Origin: Emticicia sp. C21
Lineage (GTDB): Bacteria > Bacteroidota > Bacteroidia > Cytophagales > Spirosomataceae
DNA: 64,000 nucleotides
Direction of reading: 5' to 3'
NCBI RefSeq assembly: GCF_003418935.1
Contig: NZ_QVMT01000001.1
Span: 1 to 64,000 of the forward strand
Positions 52,067-60,392 of this stretch are shown here, piece after piece (positions within the stretch are counted from its first letter, which is position 1; each line of letters opens with the position of its first letter). The notes under the pieces were generated by a model that was given only the letters and a program-made list of their open reading frames with translations, was not told where the DNA came from and ran no database searches. The position numbers were made by a program, and so were the translations under genes.

Positions 52067-52639
52067 TTATTTATCAGATTGGTTAAAGCGGCTAAGGGTT
52101 TCACGGGTGACACCGAGATAGGAAGCAATGAGGTGCTTAGGTACTTTCTGAAAAAGTTCGGGATATTGTTGCAGCAGTTGGTCGTAGCGCTCTTTGGCGC
52201 TGCTACTCAACAAAGACAAGATTCTTTGTTGCAAAGCTACGTTACGCTTATTAGTTTTCCTTCTGAAAAAATGTTCTATTTTATGATATTCGGAACAGAG
52301 TTTCTCTCGATTGGCATACGATAAACACAACAATTCGCTGGCCTCAATACAGTCGATATTTACTGTAGCCAACAATTGTCCATAATAAGCCTGATAATCG
52401 GTTATCCACCAGTTTTGCATACCAAATTGAATAATATGCTCTTTGCCATTGGCATCGGTACTATAAGATTTCAGGCAGCCATCTAGGATAAAAAAATCAT
52501 AGTCTACTTTTTGCCCCTCCTGCACAACAAACTGATGTTTTTTGAATTTTTTCCTGATAAAATGCGAGAGAATATGTTCAAACTCAACATCAGTCAGCGG
52601 TACAATTTTTTCAATATGTTGCCGGAGGATTTCGCTCAT
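52067..52639 (-). CDS. Crp/Fnr-family transcriptional regulator
   Basis: A 190-residue regulator: cyclic-nucleotide-binding-type beta roll (about 25-110, with FVVQEGQKVDYDFFILDGCLKSY) and a short C-terminal helix-turn-helix (PKHLIASYLGVTRETLSR, about 168-185). It ends soon after the recognition helix, as this Bacteroidota subgroup does. The cyclic-AMP pocket residues are not clearly conserved, so the ligand is unknown. It is immediately upstream of the nitronate monooxygenase on the same strand, about 95 bp, and may control it. Confidence 0.88.
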   Translation of the reverse strand: MSEILRQHIEKIVPLTDVEFEHILSHFIRKKFKKHQFVVQEGQKVDYDFFILDGCLKSYSTDANGKEHIIQFGMQNWWITDYQAYYGQLLATVNIDCIEASELLCLSYANREKLCSEYHKIEHFFRRKTNKRNVALQQRILSLLSSSAKERYDQLLQQYPELFQKVPKHLIASYLGVTRETLSRFNQSDK

Positions 52640-52673
52640 AGAGAAGGTTTTGCCTGTAAATATACAAGAAAAC

Positions 52674-53936
52674 CTATTTCTTCATTAGCTTTTTCAATTC
52701 AGCAATTTCATTTTTCAATAATTCTATTTCTTTTTGCTGTTCCTGAACAGCTTTAATGGCTATAACACCAAGGCGACAGTAATCCATCGTATAAAACTGT
52801 TCGCCTTTATCGTTGGTATTATCATAGACAATTTCAGGGAAATATTTTAGGGCATCCTGCGCCATCAACCCTATTTCGGTTTTAGTAGAGTTTAGCCGTT
52901 GGTACGATTTCACCTCCAATTTCATCACATTAGCCAGCGTAGTAGTGTAATCTTTGATATTGGTTTTGAGACGTTTATCTGATATAGCTGTATAGGCACC
53001 CGTGCTACCATTGAAAGTACCTTTTATTATTCCATCAGCATATAAAATTAAATCACCTGTGCTATTGGCTGTATATAGTGTCCAGTTTGAAAGATTCGGT
53101 CCGTTATTCAGAATCCGTAGTCCAGTCATACCATTTACTTCCTCAATCGGGTGGCGTACTTCAAAATCAACGTGAGCATTTGTTGTGAAAGCAGTTTTAT
53201 AAGCCATAGACTTACCTACAACCAGACCAGACCCCAGGCCATCACTATTCAAATTCTTAAAGGAAGCAGCAGCACCTGTGCCAATAGTAAAAGCCTCTAA
53301 AGCATTATTACTATTGGCTGAATTTATGTTTTCAAATTTACCTGCAATACCCAGACTATTGTCAGTTCCTACCTGGCTAAATATCCCAATACCGCCTTTA
53401 GAATTTGCCCATACTGATGTACCGTTCGTACTTACATATAAACCCGTTGAGTTCATATCACCTAAATGATTGATTGCTATACCCTTGCTTGAACTATTAG
53501 TATTTCCAAGTATCAAATCAATCCCTCCACCTGTGCCACTATTATAAATTTCAAAAATAGTGTAAGGATTAGTCTGAGAAAAGCTCTCAAAGCGCGCTAC
53601 TTTACTATTTGATGAACCTAGTAATGCGATTCCATCCTCGGAATACCCAAATACTCCAATTCCAGCTTTTGACTGCCCCAATACTCCCCAACCATAACCG
53701 TCATGAATACCCCAAACGCCCAGCCCACCACTCGAAGTTCTTTTATTACGCCCGATTATAGCAGCAGAATTATTACCTGGTGCCGCATTATCGAGTACTC
53801 CTCTGATAGAATATCCATATGTATCATTCAACACACTTGAAACATCTATTTGATTTGGCGAAACAGTTGATGATTGGGCAAAAATTTGATTAGATAAACT
53901 TAAAAGAAAGCTAAAGAATATAACATGTATTTTCAT
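52674..53936 (-). CDS. secreted surface protein with Peptidase_S74 chaperone domain, copy 1
   Basis: About 420 residues, with ATG 53936 taken as the start (the preceding TTG gives no better signal). Signal peptide to about IFAQS. The middle is rich in Gly and Asn with repeating G-V/I-G-x-x-G-x-S units, as in trimeric beta-helix fibres. The last 102 residues are an S74 intramolecular chaperone: SDKRLK with the Ser and Lys expected for self-cleavage, then KSYQRLN...IGLMAQD...GVIAIKAVQEQQ and a C-terminal coiled coil. Such domains fold trimeric fibres. First of three tandem paralogues, in gene-end order. Confidence 0.88.
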   Translation of the reverse strand: MKIHVIFFSFLLSLSNQIFAQSSTVSPNQIDVSSVLNDTYGYSIRGVLDNAAPGNNSAAIIGRNKRTSSGGLGVWGIHDGYGWGVLGQSKAGIGVFGYSEDGIALLGSSNSKVARFESFSQTNPYTIFEIYNSGTGGGIDLILGNTNSSSKGIAINHLGDMNSTGLYVSTNGTSVWANSKGGIGIFSQVGTDNSLGIAGKFENINSANSNNALEAFTIGTGAAASFKNLNSDGLGSGLVVGKSMAYKTAFTTNAHVDFEVRHPIEEVNGMTGLRILNNGPNLSNWTLYTANSTGDLILYADGIIKGTFNGSTGAYTAISDKRLKTNIKDYTTTLANVMKLEVKSYQRLNSTKTEIGLMAQDALKYFPEIVYDNTNDKGEQFYTMDYCRLGVIAIKAVQEQQKEIELLKNEIAELKKLMKK

Positions 53937-53976
53937 AGTTTTCGACAATTTAAGGTGGCGGCATTCTTCAATATTG

Positions 53977-55584
53977 CTACTTATTAATGAGTTTATTCAC
54001 TGTATTCGTTAGCAATTCAATAGCTGCTTCCTGTTTTTTTAATTGCTTTTGCAATTCCTTAATCTCTACTTGCTGCTTATCAATCAGAGTTTGCTGCTCC
54101 TGAACAGCTTTGATAGCTATAACGCCAATGCGAGAATAATCCATCGTATAAAACTGTTCGCCTTTATCGTTAGTATTATCATACACAATTTCAGGGAAAT
54201 ATTTCAAGGCATCCTGCGCCATCAAACCTACTTCGTTTTTATTTGAATTAAATCTTTGATAGGATTTTACCTCCATTTTCATAATATTGGCTAGAGTAGT
54301 GTTGTAATCTTTAATGTTTGTTTTCAATCGCTTATCTGAAACAGTGGTATAAGCTCCAGTGTTCCCATTGAAAATACCTTTCGTAACTCCATCAGCATAT
54401 AAAATTAAATCACCATTGTTATTAACTGAATAAAATGTCCAGTTTGATAAATTCGGCCCAGTGTTAAGAATCCTTAACCCACTCATTCCCATTGTATTTT
54501 CCAATGGGTGGCGTACTTCAAAGTCAACCTGAGGGTTAGTAGTAAAAATTTTGGTATATGGCTTCTTTTTCCCAACTACTAATCCAGCACCGTCGCCATC
54601 AGAATTGGATCCTGCCACATTTATACCTGCACCTGTCCCCTGTGTAACTACCTTTAATACATCTTTCTCATTATAAGGCATTAAATTATCAATTTCTAAG
54701 CCATGTCCTTTACCAAGATTATGTATATAAACCACCTCACCTGGATCATCTCCAATATTGACAAAATAGCCAGCACGTCCTGTAGTTGATTCTGCATAAA
54801 ATGCCGTTCCGGTTTCTGAAATAGCTTTCACTCCATAATTTGTTTTTGATTGCCCAAGTATGCCAATCCCGGTTCCGGTATTAAAACCTCTTATTCCTGC
54901 ACCCGAGCTTTCATTCTGACCTACCACAGCAGCAGCACTATAAGTTGTGCTTTTATTACGCCCTATAATACCAATACCCAACTCATTGTCTGCCAATATT
55001 GTTGCACCCAAAGCTGTAGTACTTTTGGCTTTCATGGCATAGTCAAGGCCCTCTACATAAATACCGCTTCCTTTGCCGGAATGAAGAATTTTTAACGCCT
55101 CATTTGAATTAAGCGGATTAGTTATGGCGATATCTAAACCAACCCCCTTGCCATTTGTATTGATTTTTACTGTCTCATTTTTATTAGCGCTATTGGTATT
55201 ATTAAATACTGCTGCGTTACCAGTGGCCGATTCGGTCACCAGTCCCGAACCATTAAGAGAAATGCCATTTAACCCAATGCCATTCATGGATCTTCCTACG
55301 GTGCCCATTCCGGTCTCAGAAGAACCAAATACTCCCCAGCCACCACCGTCGTGTGAACCCCATACGCCGATGCCCTTATCATTTGTTCCTTTATTTTCTC
55401 CTCGTACAGCAGCAGTATATATGCCAGGTGCCAGGCTTGTCAGAATGCCTCTGATTGCATAAGAGTAATCAGCAGAATTATCATTCAGGAAATCAGAGGA
55501 ATTGGGTAAAATAGTGGCTGATTGCGCAAAAGCTAGCCTTGACAGACTTATGAAGAAGCCTATCATCAATAGTGTTTTTTTCAT
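53977..55584 (-). CDS. secreted surface protein with Peptidase_S74 chaperone domain, copy 2
   Basis: A 535-residue paralogue with signal peptide MKKTLLMIGFFISLSRLAFAQ. It has the longest repeat region of the three (many G-I-G-x-x-G units over about 60-300). The shared block VDFEVRHPLENTMGMSGLRIL precedes the S74 domain with S416-D-K-R-L-K421. A longer C-terminal coiled coil (EQQTLIDKQQVEIKELQKQL) follows. About 40 bp from the next paralogue. Likely a trimeric surface fibre. Confidence 0.88.
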   Translation of the reverse strand: MKKTLLMIGFFISLSRLAFAQSATILPNSSDFLNDNSADYSYAIRGILTSLAPGIYTAAVRGENKGTNDKGIGVWGSHDGGGWGVFGSSETGMGTVGRSMNGIGLNGISLNGSGLVTESATGNAAVFNNTNSANKNETVKINTNGKGVGLDIAITNPLNSNEALKILHSGKGSGIYVEGLDYAMKAKSTTALGATILADNELGIGIIGRNKSTTYSAAAVVGQNESSGAGIRGFNTGTGIGILGQSKTNYGVKAISETGTAFYAESTTGRAGYFVNIGDDPGEVVYIHNLGKGHGLEIDNLMPYNEKDVLKVVTQGTGAGINVAGSNSDGDGAGLVVGKKKPYTKIFTTNPQVDFEVRHPLENTMGMSGLRILNTGPNLSNWTFYSVNNNGDLILYADGVTKGIFNGNTGAYTTVSDKRLKTNIKDYNTTLANIMKMEVKSYQRFNSNKNEVGLMAQDALKYFPEIVYDNTNDKGEQFYTMDYSRIGVIAIKAVQEQQTLIDKQQVEIKELQKQLKKQEAAIELLTNTVNKLINK

Positions 55585-55656
55585 GGTTTCAATAAAATTA
55601 TAATCGTGTTATAAAAGCAGAAATGAGTTAATCAACGGCTAAGTCTGATTTAAAGA

Positions 55657-56784
55657 TTATTTTCCTAATGCTTTTTTCAATTCACTTATTTCATTTTTCA
55701 ATATTGCAATAGCTTCCTCATGTTGTTGAAGAGCTTGTTGTTGTTGAGTTATTATACTTTGCTGTTCTTGAATAGCCTTGATAGCGACAACCCCTATACG
55801 TGAGTAATCCATCGTATAAAACTGCTCGCCTTTATCATTCATATTATCATATACTACTTCTGGAAAAAGCTTAAGTGTTTCCTGTGCGACCAGACCAATT
55901 TCGGTTTTATCAGATTTAAACAACTGATATGATTTTACCTGCATTTTCAAAACTCTATCCAGCGTATTGTCATAATCCTTAATGGCGGTTTTCAAACGGA
56001 AGTCGGAAGTAGCGGTATACGCTCCGGTATTCGGATTAAAATTACCTCTCAATGTACCATTGCAATATAAGTTTAAGTAGCCAAGGTTATTTGTGGTATA
56101 AAATGTCCAGTTCTGCTTATTTACTCCTGTATTCATAATTCTTAGTCCGGTCATACCAGTAGAATTTTCTATCGGGTGTCGTACCTCTAAATCAGCGTGA
56201 GCATCCAATGAAAACGCTTGTGTAAAAGGTTTATCCTTCCCTGCTATTAGCCCCGCTCCTTTACCATCTGCATTAGCATTTTTGATTATGGCTCCTGCAC
56301 CTGTACCGACAGTATATGACCATAGCGCCGGGTTGGTACTAAGCGTGTTTTTCACACTAATACTCAGACCTGACCCCAAGCCTTTAGAATCAATTATTAC
56401 TGCATCATTCACATTATCAGAAAGACTTGTGGCAAAATGAGCGGCAGATTCTTTCTGAGATTCAGCATATAAGCCGACACCCTCATAAGAAGAGGTCGAG
56501 ATACCAAGGCCTTGTTCTGAACTGACTCTTATACCCATGCCTGAACCCATATTAATAGCCCAGATAGCCATTGCGCTTGAATTAGTACCAGAATTAAAGG
56601 CACGGATAGCTGCAGAATATTTACCGGGCGTTACATTACTCATGGTTGCCTTAACAGCAAACGCCGATTCGTCTGCACTATCATTGTTAAATTCTGATGC
56701 AGTGGGTAATAAGGTAGCCGATTGGGCAAAAGCAAGCCTCGACAAGGCTATACAAAGCCCTATCATCCACAATGGTCTTTTCAT
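55657..56784 (-). CDS. secreted surface protein with Peptidase_S74 chaperone domain, copy 3
   Basis: A 375-residue protein with start ATG 56784, because MKRPLWMIGLCIALSRLAFAQ is nearly identical to the signal peptide of copy 2; the ATG at 56847 adds a non-signal stretch. It has the shortest repeat region. It ends with ADLEVRHPIENSTGMTGLRIM, then SDFRLK (Ser and Lys intact, residue between changed to Phe), MAQ changed to VAQ, and a Gln-rich coiled coil. First gene in the direction of transcription. Confidence 0.87.
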   Translation of the reverse strand: MKRPLWMIGLCIALSRLAFAQSATLLPTASEFNNDSADESAFAVKATMSNVTPGKYSAAIRAFNSGTNSSAMAIWAINMGSGMGIRVSSEQGLGISTSSYEGVGLYAESQKESAAHFATSLSDNVNDAVIIDSKGLGSGLSISVKNTLSTNPALWSYTVGTGAGAIIKNANADGKGAGLIAGKDKPFTQAFSLDAHADLEVRHPIENSTGMTGLRIMNTGVNKQNWTFYTTNNLGYLNLYCNGTLRGNFNPNTGAYTATSDFRLKTAIKDYDNTLDRVLKMQVKSYQLFKSDKTEIGLVAQETLKLFPEVVYDNMNDKGEQFYTMDYSRIGVVAIKAIQEQQSIITQQQQALQQHEEAIAILKNEISELKKALGK

Positions 56785-57110
56785 GTTTCTGATTATTTCG
56801 ATACAAATGTATTGCAAGAATTTTATCAGGTGGTACATCTCTGCCATTTATTTACCTCTAATTTTACTTAGCGGCAAAAGAGGTTTTTACAATTTGAGCG
56901 AGTGGTAAAAAAGGCCCCAACCCAAAAGGAGAGTTCAGTACATCATCAGGCAAAAAGTTGAATTTGACAACCTGGAACTGTAAATACTAAACATGCCTTG
57001 GCATAGGGTTTTAGCAATGCGCATAGAGTTTCAGGTATTATCGAAATGAATGGAAAGAAGCAAAACAGCTTCCTATAGTAAATAAAAGATTCATTTTAAA
57101 TAACAATTTT

Positions 57111-57545
57111 ATGATACAAACAACCATATTTCAGAAGATTTTCCGGGTATTATTGGGGCTTATACTCATTTATACAGGTACTGGTCACCTTACTTTTTTA
57201 AGAGCTGAATTTCCTGCACAAGTGCCTGATTGGGTGCCTATGAACACAGATCTGGTCGTAGTGCTGTCGGGTATTACAGAAATTTTACTAGGTCTCGCCC
57301 TAATTTTTCTTAAATCTAAGCAAGTACAAGTGGGCTGGATTGTGGCTGCGTTTTTTGTATTGATTTTTCCGGGAAATATTGCCCAGTATGTAAATCATAA
57401 AGATGCGTTTGGATTAGACACTGATACCAAACGTTTGGTACGTTTGTTTTTTCAGCCTTTGCTCATTATGTGGGCTTTGTGGAGCACTGGTGCTTTGAAA
57501 GCATCTCATCAGAAATCACATAAATTAAGACATGTACACTCTTGA
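57111..57545 (+). CDS. DoxX-like membrane protein
   Basis: A 144-residue protein with four membrane helices. IFRVLLGLILIYTGTGHLTF in helix 1, PDWVPMNTDLVVVLSGITEILLGLALIF and PGNIAQYVNHKDAFGLDTDTKRLVRLFFQPLLI in the rest (each split for length) match the DoxX layout. Function unknown; some relatives work in redox or quinone processes. It opens a stretch of small proteins up to 59308. Confidence 0.72.
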   Translation: MIQTTIFQKIFRVLLGLILIYTGTGHLTFLRAEFPAQVPDWVPMNTDLVVVLSGITEILLGLALIFLKSKQVQVGWIVAAFFVLIFPGNIAQYVNHKDAFGLDTDTKRLVRLFFQPLLIMWALWSTGALKASHQKSHKLRHVHS

Positions 57546-57681
57546 CACAAAATGAGGATTCTGCACCACGCCTCTTAAACTATTCGAGTAATCTCTGCCA
57601 TTATTTTTTTTTATAAATGAGAGAGGTTTAACTGGCACATAGTTTTTTCTATTAAAACAAACAATTAAACCATTACAACTT

Positions 57682-58173
57682 ATGAATACTGTAGAAAATA
57701 CACCGAGACGCGAGGACGAGATTCCTGCAACTCAACAACAAGGCAACCAAAATAGTAGTCAACAAGGGCAACAAAACAGCCAGAATCAAGGTCAACAAGG
57801 ACAGGAGAACCGTAACCAGGGACAACAAGGTCAAGGATATAGTGAATCTACTCAGCAAGGCAGCAATCAGAATAGCAGCGACCAGGCTGACCAAAGCAGC
57901 ACCTACAGAGGCCAGGGAGGACAAGAGTATGATGTAGACGCCAGCGATGCAGTAAACCGTCAGGCTGATTACTCAGGTAATAGTGAAAGAGATATTGAAG
58001 ATTCGACACTTGATGACGACACAGAATTTATGGGGGGTCAGGAAGTAGCCATAGAGGAGGATACAGAAGATATAGAGGGAAATGTAGGAGACAGAGATAT
58101 AGAATCTCAACGTGACTCAAATCAGAATATCAATCCCGGTGATAGAGCACCAAATAGTAATTTTAATAGATAA
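57682..58173 (+). CDS. Gln/Asn-rich disordered protein
   Basis: A 163-residue protein without signal or membrane segment. Residues 10-80 are built of Q-Q-G, N-Q-G and N-S-S words (QQGQQNSQNQGQQGQENRN, and so on). Residues 85-150 are acidic (DIEDSTLDDDTEF, EEDTEDIEGNVGD). It should be almost fully disordered, like many desiccation or stress proteins, but no repeat of a known class is seen. A stem terminator follows. Confidence 0.6.
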   Translation: MNTVENTPRREDEIPATQQQGNQNSSQQGQQNSQNQGQQGQENRNQGQQGQGYSESTQQGSNQNSSDQADQSSTYRGQGGQEYDVDASDAVNRQADYSGNSERDIEDSTLDDDTEFMGGQEVAIEEDTEDIEGNVGDRDIESQRDSNQNINPGDRAPNSNFNR

Positions 58174-58205
58174 AAGAGTTTAGCTATTATTCCACACACG
58201 AGAAG

Positions 58206-58243
58206 ATGGTGAAATCCTGAATTTCAGGGTTCACCATTTTTTA
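58206..58243 (+). terminator. terminator after the Gln-rich gene
   Basis: ATGGTGAA pairs with TTCACCAT and TCCTGAA with TTCAGGG inside, then TTTTTT. It lies 33 bp after the stop. Confidence 0.88.
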
Positions 58244-58400
58244 ATAGCCAGAAAATAGGAAAATGGACAAAGTAACAAATGATCGATCAATTTTCCACAA
58301 CTTTCCACACCTGTGTAAAAATGTACTCGCCAGAGATATTAATGTAGCCATCTAATATTTGGTATATATTTTTTCACTGCTTTAAAAAATCCCAATTGTC

Positions 58401-58484
58401 ATGAGAAAAAATACCCTTATTCTACTTACTATCAGCATTTTTTTACTCTTCCTGAGTGCGCTATGTCTTACTAGTCTTGCCTAG
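58401..58484 (+). CDS. possible 27-residue hydrophobic micro-protein
   Basis: ATG to TAG, 27 codons, starting MRKNTLILLTISIFLLFLSA. It has a basic N terminus and a single long membrane-type helix, so it resembles a type of small membrane protein or a bare signal peptide. It lies in the 392-bp spacer after the Gln-rich gene. No other evidence. Confidence 0.35.
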   Translation: MRKNTLILLTISIFLLFLSALCLTSLA

Positions 58485-58592
58485 TAAATATGACATAATT
58501 TTATAAAGCATCGGTTTGGTCAACACACATATGGATAGTAAGTCCTGTTAAATTAATTCTAATATTTGCCGTATTTAAAAAACAGAATTATA

Positions 58593-58823
58593 ATGAAAAG
58601 AGGACACAACATATGGAGTGGAGATACCCAGACACTCAGGCAACTAAAGCTCTGTAGCATCTTGCTTATACTGTATTTTGTGGCTATTATAATTTATATC
58701 CTTGCCATAAAAGATACAAAAAAGCAGAATGTCAGGCAATTTAGTAATAAGGAAACTAAAAGATTCCTTGTTTTTCTACTTGCTTTTTTATCAACTGCTT
58801 CTACAATCAGTATTAACAATTAA
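58593..58823 (+). CDS. small membrane protein
   Basis: A 76-residue protein started at ATG 58593 (MKRGHNIWSGDTQTLRQL); a TTG further upstream is not preferred. Two membrane helices (about 20-40 and 58-72) are joined by a basic loop (KDTKKQNVRQFSNKETKR). It is 14 bp before the next small gene. Function unknown. Confidence 0.45.
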   Translation: MKRGHNIWSGDTQTLRQLKLCSILLILYFVAIIIYILAIKDTKKQNVRQFSNKETKRFLVFLLAFLSTASTISINN

Positions 58824-58837
58824 AAATAAATAGCATT

Positions 58838-58990
58838 ATGGACAAGTCACCCAATACCGAAAATACAATGGCCAGTGAAGCGCCTGAAGATAAGAGAACA
58901 GGACAGTTAAAAGGCTCCTCACATAAAAACGCGAATCATGGTGGCCGTGATTCGGGCAAAAACAATAAGGGTAATAATAATAAGAAATAG
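58838..58990 (+). CDS. 50-residue disordered basic protein
   Basis: ATG to TAG, 50 codons, MDKSPNTENTMASEAPEDKR at the start and GGRDSGKNNKGNNNKK at the end. It is low in hydrophobic residues, rich in N, K, G and S, and should be disordered. It sits 14 bp after the small membrane protein and 6 bp before the next gene, so translation coupling is likely, and this supports it being a gene. Confidence 0.5.
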   Translation: MDKSPNTENTMASEAPEDKRTGQLKGSSHKNANHGGRDSGKNNKGNNNKK

Positions 58991-58996
58991 TACCCT

Positions 58997-59308
58997 ATGT
59001 ATCAGATTGAGATTTTATTGCCTTTAGCCGACAACAAAGATAAACCTTTTAAGTCGGAATATTTTGAACAAGTGCAACAACACCTCACAGAAAAATTCGG
59101 TGGTCTTACTGCCTTTACCAGAACTCCAGCCGAGGGGCTATGGAAGCAAAGTAAAGGCAGTAAGGCAACCCATGATGATATAATTATATTTGAAGTGCTC
59201 ACTCCCACCATTAAAAAAGGCTGGTGGCAAGACTACAAAGAAGAACTCAAGGTCATTTTCAGACAAGAAGATATTATTATTAAAGTAATGAAAATGGAAT
59301 TGGTGTAA
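58997..59308 (+). CDS. conserved-looking small protein
   Basis: A 103-residue protein, MYQIEILLPLADNKDKPF, with helix EYFEQVQQHLTEKFGGLTAF, the loop RTPAEGLWKQSKG and DIIIFEVLTPT. This alpha-beta pattern (two strands, two helices, two strands) is like a ferredoxin-type fold and unlike the 80-residue family. It is the last gene of the small cluster, 6 bp after the 50-residue gene. Function unknown. Confidence 0.6.
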   Translation: MYQIEILLPLADNKDKPFKSEYFEQVQQHLTEKFGGLTAFTRTPAEGLWKQSKGSKATHDDIIIFEVLTPTIKKGWWQDYKEELKVIFRQEDIIIKVMKMELV

Positions 59309-59701
59309 GTGAGCAATTAAAGGCATTGATTTTAATCAACTCCATTGTCTTGTCAATTACTATTCTTTCCTTAAACGCTCCCTGCTTAATCTCTCTGCTC
59401 CGCGCAAAAAATCAACTTATTTGTAACTTTCCCTGCTTTTTAAAGTAAGTACCAAGAGCAGATACTATGATTTTATGTTACCCTACAGTTTAAGACACAA
59501 AAAAGCTAATTTTATACAACTTTTACACTCATTACGTGTGTATATCCCGTTAAACGAAGTCTTTGATAAAAGACTGGAATTTCTCATATACTTTACACCA
59601 TCAGTTTTGAAAATTGTCTAAAACATTTAGAAAATTTTAATCTTAAGTCATCGAAACATTTTGTACCTTTGTCTCACTAACCTATTATTTGGTAGATTAT
59701 T
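59309..59701. other. 393-bp spacer upstream of member E
   Basis: AT-rich, with no gene seen. TACCTTTG at 59664-59671 is an exact -7 box 30 bp before the ATG at 59702; no good -33 box at the normal distance. Confidence 0.5.
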
Positions 59702-59947
59702 ATGAAGATAGCTATACAAAGAAATGATTTAAGACACACTGTTGAAGAAGCGCTGCATAAAAGTAACATCCACTCTGAAGAATTTATAGACAATCAGGAA
59801 GTAAGTAGCCTATCTGTCTTAATCAACGAAACTATTCTGCCTGCGCAATTAAACATGTTTGTCAAACTTATTCAGGAACAGGACTTGAAATGTAATACGA
59901 ATACTTTTCCTGATATGAGTGTGACTTATATTTCGGTTTTCAGGTAG
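59702..59947 (+). CDS. small alpha-beta protein, family member E
   Basis: An 81-residue protein. The N-terminal part (LRHTVEEALHKSNIHSEEF) lines up directly with FKSTVYHALESSHIIPEEI in member B, about 40 percent identical over that stretch. Then a strand (SSLSVLINET), helix 2 (PAQLNMFVKLIQEQDLK), and a closing strand (VTYISVF). No signal peptide. Single gene with its own -7 box. Unknown function, the most distant in position from the others. Confidence 0.68.
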   Translation: MKIAIQRNDLRHTVEEALHKSNIHSEEFIDNQEVSSLSVLINETILPAQLNMFVKLIQEQDLKCNTNTFPDMSVTYISVFR

Positions 59948-60392
59948 TATTTCTGCCTTTATAAGTAAGATAATGAGTCAGTAATTATTTGTTCCACCTG
60001 ATTATATTTCTTAAATAGAAAAAGCACTATTTTCTTCATTAGATTTTTAATATCTCCTTTTTTCTGTCAATTACCTCAATATTTTACATTTTTTGTATAT
60101 ATTTCAAATCAATATTAATGATACCCACTCTGAGCTTCTTTTCTAGAGCGAATTGAAACATTTTGGGAATGATGTCAACAATTAGTTTCTCGTTTCCTCC
60201 AGCAACCAACTTCTCAATCAGGAACCCACAATCATTCAGCAAATTCTTCAAAACCAATACCAATCTTTCGCCATTAGAGTTCAGGGCTTCATTTAATTAA
60301 AGATTTATCGAGAATTCATTTGCATGATTAATAAATTTACATTTACTTTGAAATAAAAAGTACTTTTAAATTATTTATTATTCTTTTGATTT
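59948..60392. other. 445-bp spacer after member E
   Basis: About half is the open minus-strand frame listed separately. The remainder is AT-rich, including the region before the DoxX-like gene at 60393. No RNA gene is seen. Confidence 0.5.
60084..60296 (-). pseudogene. open coding-like frame without a clear start
   Basis: A minus-strand frame of about 70 codons ends TAA at 60084-60086 and is closed upstream by a stop near 60297. Its translation is coding-like: NGERLVLVLKNLLNDCGFL, IEKLVAGGNEKLIVDIIP, KMFQFALEKKLRVGI. No ATG opens it; only TTG, CTG or internal ATG codons are available. It could be the remains of a helical protein gene or a gene with a rare start. I cannot name a family. Confidence 0.3.

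Larger units (their letters stand above)
58174..58565. other. 392-bp spacer with terminator and micro-ORF
   Basis: It contains the terminator of the Gln-rich gene, then a stretch with two TTTCCACA-like words (58294-58312), then the 27-codon frame. No other gene is seen. Confidence 0.5.

Noticed and set aside
52674-56784. Prophage tail-fibre module
   Set aside because: S74 domains are common in phage spikes, but all three proteins have Sec signal peptides and no phage structural, lysis or integrase genes lie nearby.
58294-58312. DnaA boxes and a replication origin
   Set aside because: Two TTTCCACA-like words are close to TTATCCACA, but each has mismatches, and no dnaA, dnaN or skew evidence is visible.
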